Origin: Punctularia strigosozonata HHB-11173 SS5
Lineage: Eukaryota > Basidiomycota > Agaricomycetes > Corticiales > Punctulariaceae
DNA: 64,000 nucleotides
Assembly (NCBI RefSeq): GCF_000264995.1
Contig: NW_006767441.1
Span: 576,255 to 640,254 of the forward strand
Reading direction: 5' to 3'
Each line of letters starts with the position of its first letter. Position 1 is the stretch's first letter. This document shows positions 13,817-25,384 of this stretch, piece after piece. The notes beneath the pieces were generated by a model. The model saw only the letters and a program-made list of their open reading frames with translations, did not search any database and was not told where the DNA came from. The translations under genes and the position numbers were made by a program.

Positions 13817-14686
13817 CTAGTTCGGAGACACGACACGGGCTCTGTGAATCTTGACGTCTTCTTTAGGTCTAGAAGCATCTGAGCGCACATTTCTCGACAG
13901 GATGAGGGAATGCTGACCGATCTTGCGTGTCGGTTGCCACTGAACCTAATCGTTGCAATACTCGCATTCCGGAGCTGACGCGACCGAATATTGTGTGCTT
14001 GTTGTCCAGGAACGGTGTGGGCGCCAAGGTCAGAAAGAACTGGGAACCTGTGACGACAAGAAGAGATCAGATCCACGTCACCAGCCGCATGTGCCATTAC
14101 CGTTTGTGTTCGGCCCAGAGTTGGCCATAGCCAGGATCCCTGCCCCAGTGAACCTCAGTTCCTTGGGAATAGCATGAGATCCCTGACGATCGGGAAAAAT
14201 AGCAATCTCATACAGGGCTTATCTCATCCTGGCTGTTGATAGAAGAGGATATCTCTGAGTACGTTCTCATGAATCCGCATGGCCTCATGGACGCACAACT
14301 TCTGGCCGTAGATACTGGTGCCGCCTCGACCTGACCACATACCGATGGATTTCAGCGATGGATTGCGAGTGTTTACGACGTCTGACGCACCTGTTCCGGT
14401 CGGATCGCCTCCTTGAACCATAAAATCCTGCGAAGGGTGGTCGGTGAATAGCCGTGGCCGTATACACATGTTCACGAACTGCGATGATTCGATGAAATAT
14501 CACGCCGTTGTAATAGCCCTTTCTTGCGAGCTCCGCAAAGTTTTTGCAGGTTTGTGGACTACGATCAGCCGCGTCAGCAAGGGGTGCTAGTGGAATAGAC
14601 AGAGCAGTCACGGCGCACGCGTGGTCCCAGTACAACTCGAGTTGGATCTCCCCCAAGCTGGTTTCCAGAACTACCGAGTCGCCCAT
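13817..14686 (-). CDS. PPIL1: Cyclophilin-type peptidyl-prolyl cis-trans isomerase, PPIL1 class
   Basis: This is a single-domain cyclophilin of 159 aa in eight exons: 14686-14619, 14558-14480, 14427-14391, 14330-14297, 14232-14214, 14161-14101, 14047-13918 and 13868-13817. It keeps the isomerase core: [18 protein letters not shown], the GGTSIYG loop, ILAMAN, and GSQFF followed by [10 protein letters not shown]. The residue equivalent to the CypA active-site Trp is His, as in the small spliceosomal cyclophilins (PPIL1 class). Exon five is 19 nt and encodes QDEISP. It starts 277 bp from the divergent deacylase gene. The likely role is proline isomerisation in activated spliceosomes, inferred from the family. 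Confidence 0.93.
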
Positions 14687-14963
14687 ATCGAAAGTAGTCT
14701 CCCTCGGTGGTAAGCAGTTGTTAAGACAACAGCAATGAGGCAGTCGATGACGGTACTTGGGAAAGAAGAGACGGGACGTTGGGCAACTGAACACCGATTA
14801 GGGGAAGTGAGTGAGAGAACGCGAGCGGCTTGCTTCCTTCGCCGACTGCGCTTTTGCATATGCACCTGTACTCTGCCTGAACACATCGACCAACTCGTCG
14901 CGAACCACATCGTGTTTGTGGTACAGCTGTCCGGACTTACTGAACTCGTAGACATACAAAGAA

Positions 14964-15852
14964 ATGCGCGCAGTCATCCAGCGTGTTACATCGGCTTCAG
15001 TCACGGTGGACAATGAGGTTGTCTCCGCCATTTCTCGGGGACTCGTCGTGTTGGTGGGCATAGGGACAGGTCAGTGCACGACTTCATTACCTGTTTCGGG
15101 AGCGTCGGGTTATTCAAGTGATCCGATAGAATAGATGACACGACTACCGACGTCGAAACTCTGTGCAAGAAAATGTATTGACCGCCCGCTCGTTACAACG
15201 TTTGGGTTGCTCATCCCAGGCTCCTTGGCTAGACTGTCATTGAGGGTCTTCGACAATGCTTCTGGCAGCATGTGGAAAGCAAGCGTGAAAGATCTTGATG
15301 CCGACGTGCTATGCGTGTCTCAATTCACATTGATGGCAAATTGCTCCAAGGGAAACAAGCCGGACTTCCATAGAGCCATGTAGGCCCACTCCACTGCACA
15401 TGCGTCCATTCTGCGGCCATGCCATCTGACGCGATCCGCTGTGTCCCAGGAGCACCGAACCTTCCCGAAAGCTGTACGCGTCCTTCCTCGAGCGCATGGC
15501 CCAACTCTACCGTCCCGAGAAGATCAAAGGCAGGTCTTTGAGCTCTATTACGATATTGGGGACGATACTAAAGAGCGCCTTTATGTTCTAGATGGAAGGT
15601 TCGGTGCTATGATGAATGTCTCCCTAACGAACGAGGCACGGTTCATCAGTTTGCGGCACCCACACTCGGACTGAACCCGCATCCATTTAGGGACCTGTTA
15701 CCTTCACACTCGACTCTCGGAAATCTGTGTACGTGGATCAGGCTCCGCCAATCCATACGAAGGGGCAGAAAAGTGGGCAACGTTCAGCCCACGATGTTTC
15801 TCCGAACAATGGTGATAGCCCTGTACCGGAGGGACCCTCCGATCGAGAATAG
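14964..15852 (+). CDS. DTD1: D-aminoacyl-tRNA deacylase (DTD)
   Basis: This is a 192-aa hydrolase that removes D-amino acids (and glycine) mischarged on tRNA. Six exons: 14964-15069, 15135-15174, 15233-15379, 15450-15529, 15592-15635 and 15691-15852. The N-terminus MRAVIQRVTSASVTV, the SQFTL motif and the NEGPVTF motif (assembled across the last junction) are the DTD catalytic landmarks. Two introns need GC donors: 15530-15591 (GCAGGT) and 15636-15690 (GCACGG). No in-frame GT alternative restores the conserved sequence. After the usual end of the fold there is an extra hydrophilic tail of about 40 residues. Confidence 0.92.
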
Positions 15853-18800
15853 ATGCAATCGAGACTACGCGGGCCATCGCCGTCCATATAATGGAAGATT
15901 TCGGATGCGGCATCGGCACGAACGACTGATCTTGGTGGAGCTGACGTGAGGCACCGCAGACCCCGAATCCCCGATGAAGGCGCTCAAGCGATTGCACATG
16001 TGCTCTCCTTGCTTCTGGGCATACACAAGGCAGCGATCTAATACATCCGGCATGTGCGGCGAGAGGCGCTAGTTGAGCTGCGTCGCGAAGGCGCCACTCA
16101 GCTCGTTAGCGTCCTTCGGGGGCCTCTGAGGGCCATGCGTGCGTACTACGCCACTCGTTACTTACCCATCGATTCAATCTAGCAATCATTATTCTGCGAG
16201 CTGCTGATCATCTTCTCCTTCTTGTTCAGCTCAGATCCCGACCTATCTTTGGCTGAAGGACCCGGATCTAGGATCGTTGGGCTCTCTCAGACATGACATG
16301 TTGTCCCGGAGATCCCTCCGGAAAATGGATCCCTGCGCAAGCATGCGGGATTTGACCGCTGAGCTAGGTTTTGCAACATGCTCTCGCACGATCGTCGCAG
16401 TCAACCTCGATTTGGCGGTGATGGACGTCTATCTAACCCTTTCGAAAGCCTGTCATCGGTCTGGATTTCCCGTCGGTCATCTACTGTGTCCCTATCTCTA
16501 CTTTCAAGGCCATGAACAGGGACATCGCGTGTGCGCCGCCCTCAGACGCGGCAGTAATAATCGCCTCGGCCTGTTTCGCGCCTGATCGAAATCTTCCGGC
16601 CTACAGAGTCAATTTGCGTCGAGTCGAGCTTCGAGCTTGGTTCGTCCTGAACGATCCCACACGGGTTCGTGGTCCCAGTCCATGGATGTACTCCTACGGC
16701 ACCGACACTATCATTGGCCGCTTGACCAGTGGTACCTTCTTGCTTTCGTCTTCATAAGGCGTCGTTCGCTCAAAATGCTTCCGCGATTGTCGACGATCGC
16801 AGATCACGACTCGCGAGGTAGATCTCATTGATCCCGCGTACCGCACCCCTCAAGACAAACTCGCAGCTTTAAAGGCACACTGAGCAAACCAAGAAATGGG
16901 CGAGCCGCGAGAAGGAAGAGGTACCTTATGCAACAGGCCACTTCCCAAGAAAGGCAAGTGCCCGATACTTTCACGTTCGCTCTGCCGAAGCCATATTCGG
17001 CGCAGGCTATGCTTGTCACGAATACATCGTGAGGAAGGTTCGGATCGTTTCCTCTGCACGCTCGCCACGTTTTCTGACCGTATTTTTACTATCGAGCTGA
17101 TCTTGACACTCAGATCCGCGGAGCTACGAGGATGCATTCAGGAAGTAGTTCGAACACTATTCTTCACGGAGTAACCACACTCCAAATCAACACGACATGG
17201 ACAATCTCGCCGGACACAGAGGTGATGGGCGCAACAAGTCTCCCATTTACATTCATGATTGGACACTGCCACGAGGTGGTTTGATCGAGGCGTCTGCAAC
17301 CCACGCAACATCTCGGTGCGTACGCGTTACGGCTTATGTTACCTAGTTGCCCCGCATCATGACTAACAGTCGAAAGTATTCATTCCACCTGCCTTGAATG
17401 TGAAGGTGAGGCCGCTGAGAAAATAGACCTAGAACTGTGACAAGTGTGAAAATGCCGCCCACAGTATCGGGCCCTCTGTTGCATGTCTATGCTCCGTTGC
17501 CCTATACCTGGGAAGACGAATGATGCCCTCCATATACTCGCTATTTATCCAAGGTCGTCTGAATATAAAGCCATCCGATGACTTCTGGGGGAAACTCGGG
17601 AACTGTTGCATCATGCGCCTTTCGTGCCGCCTAAGTCATACTGTTTAATCCCATTCTGCTCTGACAACGACAAACGGTGGCTTGAGTAGCGACTGATACA
17701 ACGCCCTCGCTATAGGCCCTCTAGATCGAGGGCCGCACATCCCTGGATCCGCTCAATTGCCGCTCCACCTTGTTGGTCATGATGGCCATGCTCACTCTCA
17801 GGAAGCGACAGTCCGACGCATTGGAGCGAACGCAGCCGTGGGATCAGGCTACCAAGCTACCGGACCCTGCATTGTATTGTGGAAGAAGAATTCAAGTGCA
17901 AAGGCAGGTGGTACACAGGGGGTTTGGGGCCTCATATCCTTGACACTCGGGATGGCTCGGAGAGGATCCACTCGATCCCTTGGGGTTGTAGTACTTGCTC
18001 ATCGACCACAGTTCGCCCTCCCGTGGCGATACCACGTTGCCTTTCCAGAGGCGCGGTGGAGCAACCATCATAATAATCTCCTCGCTACCTAGCCTCGACA
18101 GCTCGTCTCCTCCGATCTACATCCGACATGGTAAACCCTGCGTATCCGGAAGGCGGCTACTTCTCCACAACTCGCAGCGTCTCTTTTGACTCAAGGCTTG
18201 CTCTAGGAATACGGAATGCAGATGCGTTCCATTGACACGTGAAGTTATCCCATCGCGCTCATCGTGTATCGCCTTGAAGTCACCCAAAGCATGTAAGGAA
18301 CAACAATGTCATAGGATGCTTGTGATAAAGTCGTGTTTTCTCACTCGTGAAGGAAGTTCTGTCGGAAACTGTTGGCATTGTCTGGTATGTGCCAGATACA
18401 GAGAATCATCGACCGTTTGGCTGAAGTCGTTTTTTCCAGACGGAATCGAAGAATAGGTTCGCATTTGCCCGCGGCCGAGTGTGGATTCTACGCCTGTGCA
18501 GTGTTTTTGGTAGTCTTCGAGTGAAACGTGCCATCCGGCAATCTTGGAGGGACTTCGCCTTCTGTCTCCCTATCTTTCTCCAACTGGGACACACCATGCG
18601 TGAGGCAACAGCCCTTCACCCACGAACTCAATGAACGACCTCGGTCCGTGGCTCCCAACGCCCTGCCTCGCGTTCTGCCGTTTCAAAGGTGGCCGGCTCC
18701 TCCGCATGGACCGCTTACCCCACGATCCACCACGCGGCCTGTCGGTGGAATAGTGACGCCCTTCCATGCATATGTCCACCGAGGGGTTCGATACCAGAAT

Positions 18801-19339
18801 GAAGAGCGCTCGGCTTGCTCCCCGAGCCACTTGGGGTGTTGTGCGTATCTCTCTACGCTACTTCCCTCGTCGGTCCGCGCGCTTTCTCCGATGTCTTGGA
18901 ACAAATCAATACCAGCTCAACTCCACAGATACACTCCACCCTACGCGTTCACCCATGTGAAGGTAGTGTCTATGAACGGACATGCGCCGGTCTCGTCGGT
19001 ACGTGGCGTTAACGTTCGAGTTTTTTTTCCTGATGAGCCAGGACTAAATGAATCTTGAAAGGGTCACAGCACAACGCATATGCGACGTTTCTACAGACCG
19101 CAATGGGATGCGCGCCTCCCGAGCTTCCTCCGAATGCACGCTACTCTCTCAGAGAGACTATTCTCGATGCTTATGGCGGTGGCTGCTCGATTCTCGATCT
19201 AGTGTGAAGACCTCCTGCACGGTAGCTTACTTGACGGAAGATAGGATAAGTTATTAAGCAGTGCCGTATCAACGAGTGATGTCTATTATGCGATTATGAG
19301 AATGGTAATGGCATGCGCGCATCGTTAGGACGGGTTGAT
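15853..19339. other. 3.5 kb interval with scattered open frames, no resolved gene
   Basis: Several plus-strand open stretches have protein-like composition: 16277-16585, 16512-16757, about 17137-17281, 17757-18092 and 18528-19058. The stretch at 17137-17281 reads as alternating polar and hydrophobic residues, as in beta strands. I could not join them into a model or recognise a family, and minus-strand frames overlap some of them. A fast-evolving multi-exon gene, a decayed host gene or non-coding DNA are all possible. Confidence 0.35.
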
Positions 19340-21293
19340 TCACAACATCCTTCCCATCATGCTAACCAGCACCCTCGTCCCCAGCCTGACCTTCCTTCCC
19401 GGCAGGCTTTCATCCTCGCCTCTCCAGTCTCTCGTCCATGTCTGGTTTGACTCTGATGTTGTGGGGACACGATCTCCTGCAGCGAGGCTGCCCTGCAATC
19501 CATTGACTTCTCTCTGTAACTGCGCCCGAAGAGAAGGTGAGCACGTTAGCAAAACGAAGGACAGTTCTGTGTCCAGATTCGCAGAACGCGAGGAGAGGTT
19601 TGTGGAACCGATGAGAGTCATGATTGGTCCTTGAGCTGGAGTGCTCCAGTCGGCTGACGAAGGCGGCGATAACCAAATACCTGACAAGGAATACCGGTGA
19701 TTAACACGGAAAGCTCGTGAGGCTATAAGCCAGAACAGAGGCATTGTTTTACCTTTCGCGTGATACGTCCAACCATCTCGTTCCCATTCTTTGAACTTGA
19801 TCCCATCGGCTTCGTCTCTACGCGCTTCACGAACGGCGCGCATGAAACGCCTTTCGAGGATGGTATAACCTTCAGGTATACGCCCAGATACGCCGGAGGA
19901 GCCGAAGAATCCGTTCGCCTGTACGAGGGAAGGACGTGTCATTGAGGCGATCCGAGAGAAGTGAATGAATAACTACCTTGGGTGCAGCGGCAATAATCGT
20001 ACACGGCACTTCAGAATTCAAAAGGAGAGATTGGTACGGTTCGTGAAGGTTGAAATATCCGGATGTAAGATGCATTACGGGCAGTCCAGTTTCCCTTCCT
20101 GTCCGAGATGGCGCCTGAGAGCACGAATACTCGTTGACGTATCGGAAGAGGAGGGACAGTGCACGTTCTTCCTCTCGAATATTAAACTGGCCAGCTTGTA
20201 TCACCGGAAAAATGAGGACATCATCTTCGCCAGCGGAATCTTGCAACGGTTCAGAAGACAAGTGTGCTGCCTGCAATGCAGACAAAGTTGATTTAGCCTT
20301 TGCTTCAATATGATGCGGATGGGCGTCGGGGTACGGCCACACCACCCTGTAGCCTTCGGCTGTTGCGTCTTCATCGGCAGCCTCCGATGCATCTCGTTCA
20401 GTAGAGGTCTTGGCCGACGACCTAAGACTGCACGGAAGAAGGCGGTAGGAGAACGAGGAGGCGGCATCGAGGAAAGCTTCACAATAGTCTGCAAATGCAG
20501 GATGGCCGGTGAAGCACACATAGCGATCTTGTCGGTTGACAAAATATGATTTGTTCAGGTTAGCTCTGAGGCGATGAGGAGTTGATGAGAATTCAAAAAG
20601 CGAGTTATAGTGGCAACGCACCAACGCACCCACTGATCATTACTTCATCGTCTGCTCCGTACACTTTCGCATGCCAGGTTCCCCACCCTTCGTTGAACCG
20701 TGGTGGAACAACCTTCGCCATTAGACCTTTGAGCTTTGGACTTCGAAATAGGCGAACTTCGGTCCGAGCCGGAAAACTTTGCAGCAGAGGCAGGAGAAGA
20801 GAGGCGGTGGAGGTTGGCCCTGGGCGAGTCGAGCGGTGAAGGTCGAGGGTGAGCGAAAGGCGGAGCGTCGGGTTGTTCGCAAGGGCTTCATGAAGCGTAG
20901 AGACCTATGCGCACCACACGAATTCATTAGGGATGCAGATGCAGACAAACATAAGCGCACCAATTCATGTTCGTTTTCGCCGATGTACAATGACGAGAGG
21001 AATATGCGCCGTCTCGCACGCCGTATCATGTCCTACGACCACGTCACAAATGAGTACACAATTTGTGCATATATGTCTGGTATACTCACTAACAGACGTG
21101 CGTGGAACTGGTCTGGCCGGGATAGCACATTGACCTGCCGGGCCAGCATCGGGAAACACGGCTGCGTCTTGGCCAGCTCATTTGCGTAGGTGCGTACTGT
21201 GGGATCCAATGATGCCGACGAGAGTGCACGGCAATCTATTTTATGAGGGTTTGTGCAGCGTCGGAGACATCGCGCCCGTAGAAACGACAGCAT
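19340..21293 (-). CDS. PGS1: CDP-diacylglycerol-glycerol-3-phosphate 3-phosphatidyltransferase (PGP synthase)
   Basis: This enzyme makes phosphatidylglycerophosphate, the committed step to cardiolipin, in mitochondria. It has 548 aa in six exons: 21293-21090, 21032-20961, 20904-20630, 20565-19977, 19918-19753 and 19680-19340. It belongs to the phospholipase D superfamily. The first HKD motif is HAKVYGADDE followed by SGANLN (about residues 168-188). The second is TYHAKGIW followed by GSTNLSSRS (about 430-475). PVIQAGQFNIREEE is a Pgs1 signature. The N-terminus MLSFLRARCLRR is basic and fits a mitochondrial presequence. An in-frame ATG at 21329 would add 12 residues. The start lies 122 bp from the divergent RING gene. 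Confidence 0.94.
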
Positions 21294-21415
21294 TGGCGTG
21301 GCAGACGGAGAACGAAGCCTCGCTTCCATCCCGCCATGACATCGACATCATCTCTTACTTGCCGTTCTGCTCATTGACGCATCATAGTTCAACAATATAA
21401 TCGAGCATCTTTATC

Positions 21416-23914
21416 ATGGACTCATTCTCTAACAACACGGTATACAACTTGACTTACAACGCGATGAGCTCCGTCTTGGGCTACCCATCGCGGTTGCTCG
21501 CCCGCATGCGCATGATGGATGAACTGCTGAACCAGGTAGGCTACATTATACCTTATAGTAGTCATACCGGTGGTTTCTAGTCAATCTCACTATTCTGTAT
21601 CCTCGCAGGAAGCGGAGCGTCAGGCAGCCTTGTACACTGCCTCCCTCGAAGCTGCGGCCAATATGTCCATGAGCGACCAGGATGCTAATATTTCCCCCGC
21701 GTACGCGCGACCGAATCCACAACTCATGCCCGGCCCATGGGGATTTCTCACTTCGTGGTACGCTATCGGACTGTTCGCTATGGTGAGTCTCCTTGTGCAT
21801 GCTCATGTATTATGATCAAAATGTCAATGAGCGCCATGCATCCAGGCTCTCTTGATCAATCGTATACAACATTTAGTCGTCCCGCCTCCTCAACCACCGA
21901 CGTATGATCGACACCGTGGCCGGCTTGACCCGCGTCCGCGCACTTGGACAGCTCCGTTGAGGGGCGCATGGCATATGCTATTCCCTCTTGACCTCACGCG
22001 TACACGCACGCGCTTGATCCTCCGGATACCCTCGCTCATTTTCCTCTCGAAGGCTGTCTTCATTTGGGTAGTGATACTGTTGCAAACAGCAGATCTCTAC
22101 CCTGCTTGGGATCATGGACTTATTGCAAGAATTGGAGAATGGGTAGCGAAGAAGGACACTGCAAGCGTCTGCTGGACCACTTTCGGCTCTGTATGTGGTG
22201 CTCTGTGTATCGGAGCATTGACGCGGGGGCTGGAAGGGAGGACGGCCAACGATGGTAATACGGCACCGTTCAATCTGGTAGGCGTTCCTGATAGCCGGCG
22301 GGAGAGCACGTCTGATTGAAAGACGTACACAGTTTGGTTACTCGTTCATGTTGCATGTCTATTCTTCCCCCCTGACGCATATCAAAACCGCGGAGGCCGC
22401 GTTTTCCAGGCCAGACAAGCATGTCGTAGTCACGCTTCTACTCCCCATTCTGCAGGTGTGTTCTCTACGAGCAGTCAAAACATTATACTGATTATTATTC
22501 TCAGCTTTGGATTCTGCACGTCATGGGTGTCCGCCTCCGCTGGTCGCACCAGCGGCTCTTACCTACGGCGTTCATCGCCGTCCTTACCCTCACCCACTTC
22601 TTCTACCTTACTCTCTTCTCCCGCGCACCATCGTCCTATCCGATGCTGTCCTATGTCCCGGCGCTTCTCGAATCTTCTCTTCTGGTCATCACCTTCCTAA
22701 CCCTCGGCCTCAACATCATCACTCAGATATTGACGAAGGGGAAGGTCGAGTGGACAGGCTCAAGAGGTATCTTTGGCGAAGGCATGCGTCTTAGCATGGA
22801 CGAAGATTTTGCGGTCGCCATTTTACGGATCGGGACCGGATGCTTGGAGGCGAGCGCCTTGGCTGGACTAGGAAACGAAGTTGGCGGCGTCGTCGCCTCG
22901 CGTTCAGCACTGTCGCTTCTTGGTATGATTGACCCAGCCGCCCAGGACGCTTTCCGGAGGGGAGACGAAGACGCGTTAGAGTTGACCGGGAGCGGTATCG
23001 GGCCAGTTCCCATGAAAGTGATGAAAGGCAGGAGGAAGAGGATTGTGAAGGGATTCCACAACGAGATCAAACATATTAAACCCGCTGGCTACGATGGGGC
23101 TGTGTGGGACAGCGCATGGTACGAGGCCTTCCTCAAGTTTTGTATTGTTAGTTGGATGGTTGCGCGGGGATGGACGGAGTTCCTGTGGGCGTGGATAAGG
23201 GGGCGGAGGGTATCATCCAGAGAGGACGACACGAACGCGGGCCTTGCGGACGAAACCGCAGAAGGAGAAGATTTTGATAGAGAGGACGACGACAAGGAAG
23301 CGCATACATATGCGCGATTCCTCAGGGGCGAGGAAGTCAGCGATGACGAGGAAGGTGGCGAGTACAGTCCTGCGGCATTCTCCGAGGCCACTTCAGATGC
23401 GGAATCGACCTCCTATGACACGGAGGACGATGATGAGGAGCTGGAAGAAGCAACGGAGGCAGTCAATCTGTACGCTGACCATCTTCGCGCCGGCACCCCA
23501 AGTCGTTCCTTGGAAACCTCGGGCGGCAGCAGCGCTCCAGTTCTGCTCGCGCATATGACGTCCTCCGGTTCCCCGCTCACTCGCCGACGATACACGAAAC
23601 TGATCACGCATGCGACCCACCACACGATATTGTCCGATGGACCCTCCGACGATTTGGGTCGATTCGTGCTCGAACGCCGCGCGCTGACGAAACGGGAGCG
23701 AGAGATGGCTAGCAACGTAGAGGACGACGAATCCCGGCGTAATTGCGTGGTCTGCACAATCGCGCCGCGCGATATCATCTGCTGGCCATGTCGTTGCCTC
23801 GCACTATGCGACGGATGCAGGGAGAACCTTGCATCCAGGGCAAGTGCGCCGAAACACTCATGCCCATGTTGCAGGAGGACAGTCGAGGGGTATTCAAGGA
23901 TTTATATACCTTGA
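21416..23914 (+). CDS. Asi1/Asi3-like multi-pass membrane RING E3 ubiquitin ligase
   Basis: This 752-aa integral membrane protein has five exons: 21416-21535, 21609-21782, 21846-22277, 22333-22455 and 22505-23914. Six or seven hydrophobic segments lie between about residues 85 and 340, for example around WYAIGLFAM, KAVFIWVVILLQ and LLLPILQLWILHVM. An acidic linker follows (about 510-620). The C-terminus is a RING variant with CVVC, CWPCRCLALCDGC and CPCC, ending YSRIYIP. In the position of the usual RING histidine there is a cysteine (PCRC), giving an all-Cys (C4C4) pattern like yeast Asi1 and Asi3. Those act in degradation at the inner nuclear membrane. A similar role here is inferred. Confidence 0.85.
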
Positions 23915-24124
23915 ACTAGATGCTATACAGGCGGTGGATCTGCAAAGGATTGATATGTATTATTCGTGTCAGTATATATGTACGCATACGCACCCATAGC
24001 ACTCAAATGATTCGACGGAATACATGGAAGGTGATATACGACCGTGAGAGTAAACTTACATTTGCGGGAACGCAAGAGATGGTCCTGCTGGACCCCGAGG
24101 ACGCTCTTCGCCGAATTTTTGGCA

Positions 24125-25016
24125 ATGGCATCCACTTCAGCCGCATCGTCCTCCGGTCCTCATTCACAGACACCACTCGTTGCCGCCGGAGATTGGACAA
24201 AAAATCTGGTGCACCTTGCCAAGACTGCTGAGCTCAAGTCTGTCCTCGCCTAGATTTCACCATGCGCATCCCATTCATGTTCATCGGTCGTCAGGAAACA
24301 TGGCTTGACTCTGCAGATGCACACCGCGCACATCCTATCTGCCCACGCATCGTTAGATCAGAAGAACAAGGCGCTTCAAGATCTGAAGGAGCAGAAGAAC
24401 AAGTAAGATCTTCCCGGACAGCCGCAGTTGGGCACGCTGATAATTGTCCTCTTTCAGGCTAGCCAGCGAACGGACTCGTCTACTGGAAGCGCTCAGGCAA
24501 ATCAACGAAGATCGTGACAAAGTCGGTCATTGCCTGCCTTTGCCCCTGACAGGCATTTACTGTGCTACAGGCGGACATGCTTGAGGTCACGCTCAACAAG
24601 GAATGTGCCGATCTTCACAACCAAATTCAAACCATCACCGACGGAGACTACGCAGCAGCGAAAAGAGACGTCGACCAACTCCGCCAAGAACTTGGGCAGC
24701 AGCCGCTTCCAAGTCTGCAGCAAATACTTGAAGAGCGGTCTCAACAGTACGCCATCCTTGTGTTCTTGGTTCATTCGTTCATTACTCTTCGTCCAGATAC
24801 CTCCATGAACGTTTACAAGCTGGTAACAATCCTAGGCCAAAACGAACGGCTGCACCTCCTCTCAATGCAGAGGGCCAACCCGTCAAGCGACCTAGAGGCC
24901 GACCGAAGGGCAGCAAGAACAACAAGGAGCGTATTGCGAAGGCGAAGCAGCCGCCGCTCACGACAGCCCCTCAGAGCAGTGGGGGCCCGAACGCGACGGG
25001 AAGCGGGAGCGAATGA
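24125..25016 (+). CDS. Coiled-coil protein with C-terminal AT-hook, function unknown
   Basis: This is a 226-aa protein in five exons: 24125-24237, 24295-24402, 24458-24521, 24571-24746 and 24797-25016. All junctions use GT-AG and keep a single frame. After a short Ser/Ala/Thr leader, the region from about residue 30 to 150 is charged and heptad-like (for example ALQDLKEQKNKLASERTRLL), so a coiled coil is likely. The C-terminus has a basic stretch with the AT-hook core RPRGRPKGS, then a Pro/Gly/Ser tail. This suggests a chromatin-associated protein that binds AT-rich minor grooves. I do not recognise a named family. It lies 368 bp upstream of NAA20 on the same strand. Confidence 0.72.
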
Positions 25017-25384
25017 CGAGGTCGGTCTCGTGTTGTTGGCCATGTGTATACTAGATCATTGCAACTGTATCACCGGATTATTGTATTTAAGATGGCGCAT
25101 ATCTCGTATTATAGTAGACAACTCGTTTATTGTGTAAGGAGAGAACCGGCGTCGTTTCCTTCACATACACGACGATCCACCGAACAGGAAGGAAACTCTC
25201 TTCAGTAGCTTGTTAACTTACAACTGTGAGATGGCTGCGCCACCACGCAAGGGTGATACATACCGTGACAGAGCAAGTGCCAGTGCATCTCTCTTGCAGG
25301 TCCATTTCGTCGCTAGTCTGGTGTCGAGCATCAAGGGCTACCTTTTCCAGATCCCTCCAAACCTTCTCCTAGTCTGCCGACAGC
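25017..25384. other. Spacer upstream of NAA20
   Basis: This 368-bp same-strand interval holds no gene I can see. It must carry the terminator of the AT-hook gene and the NAA20 promoter. Confidence 0.5.

Noticed and set aside
18780-18800. tRNA B-box-like GGTTCGATACC
   Set aside because: No A box at the right distance and no cloverleaf could be folded by eye.
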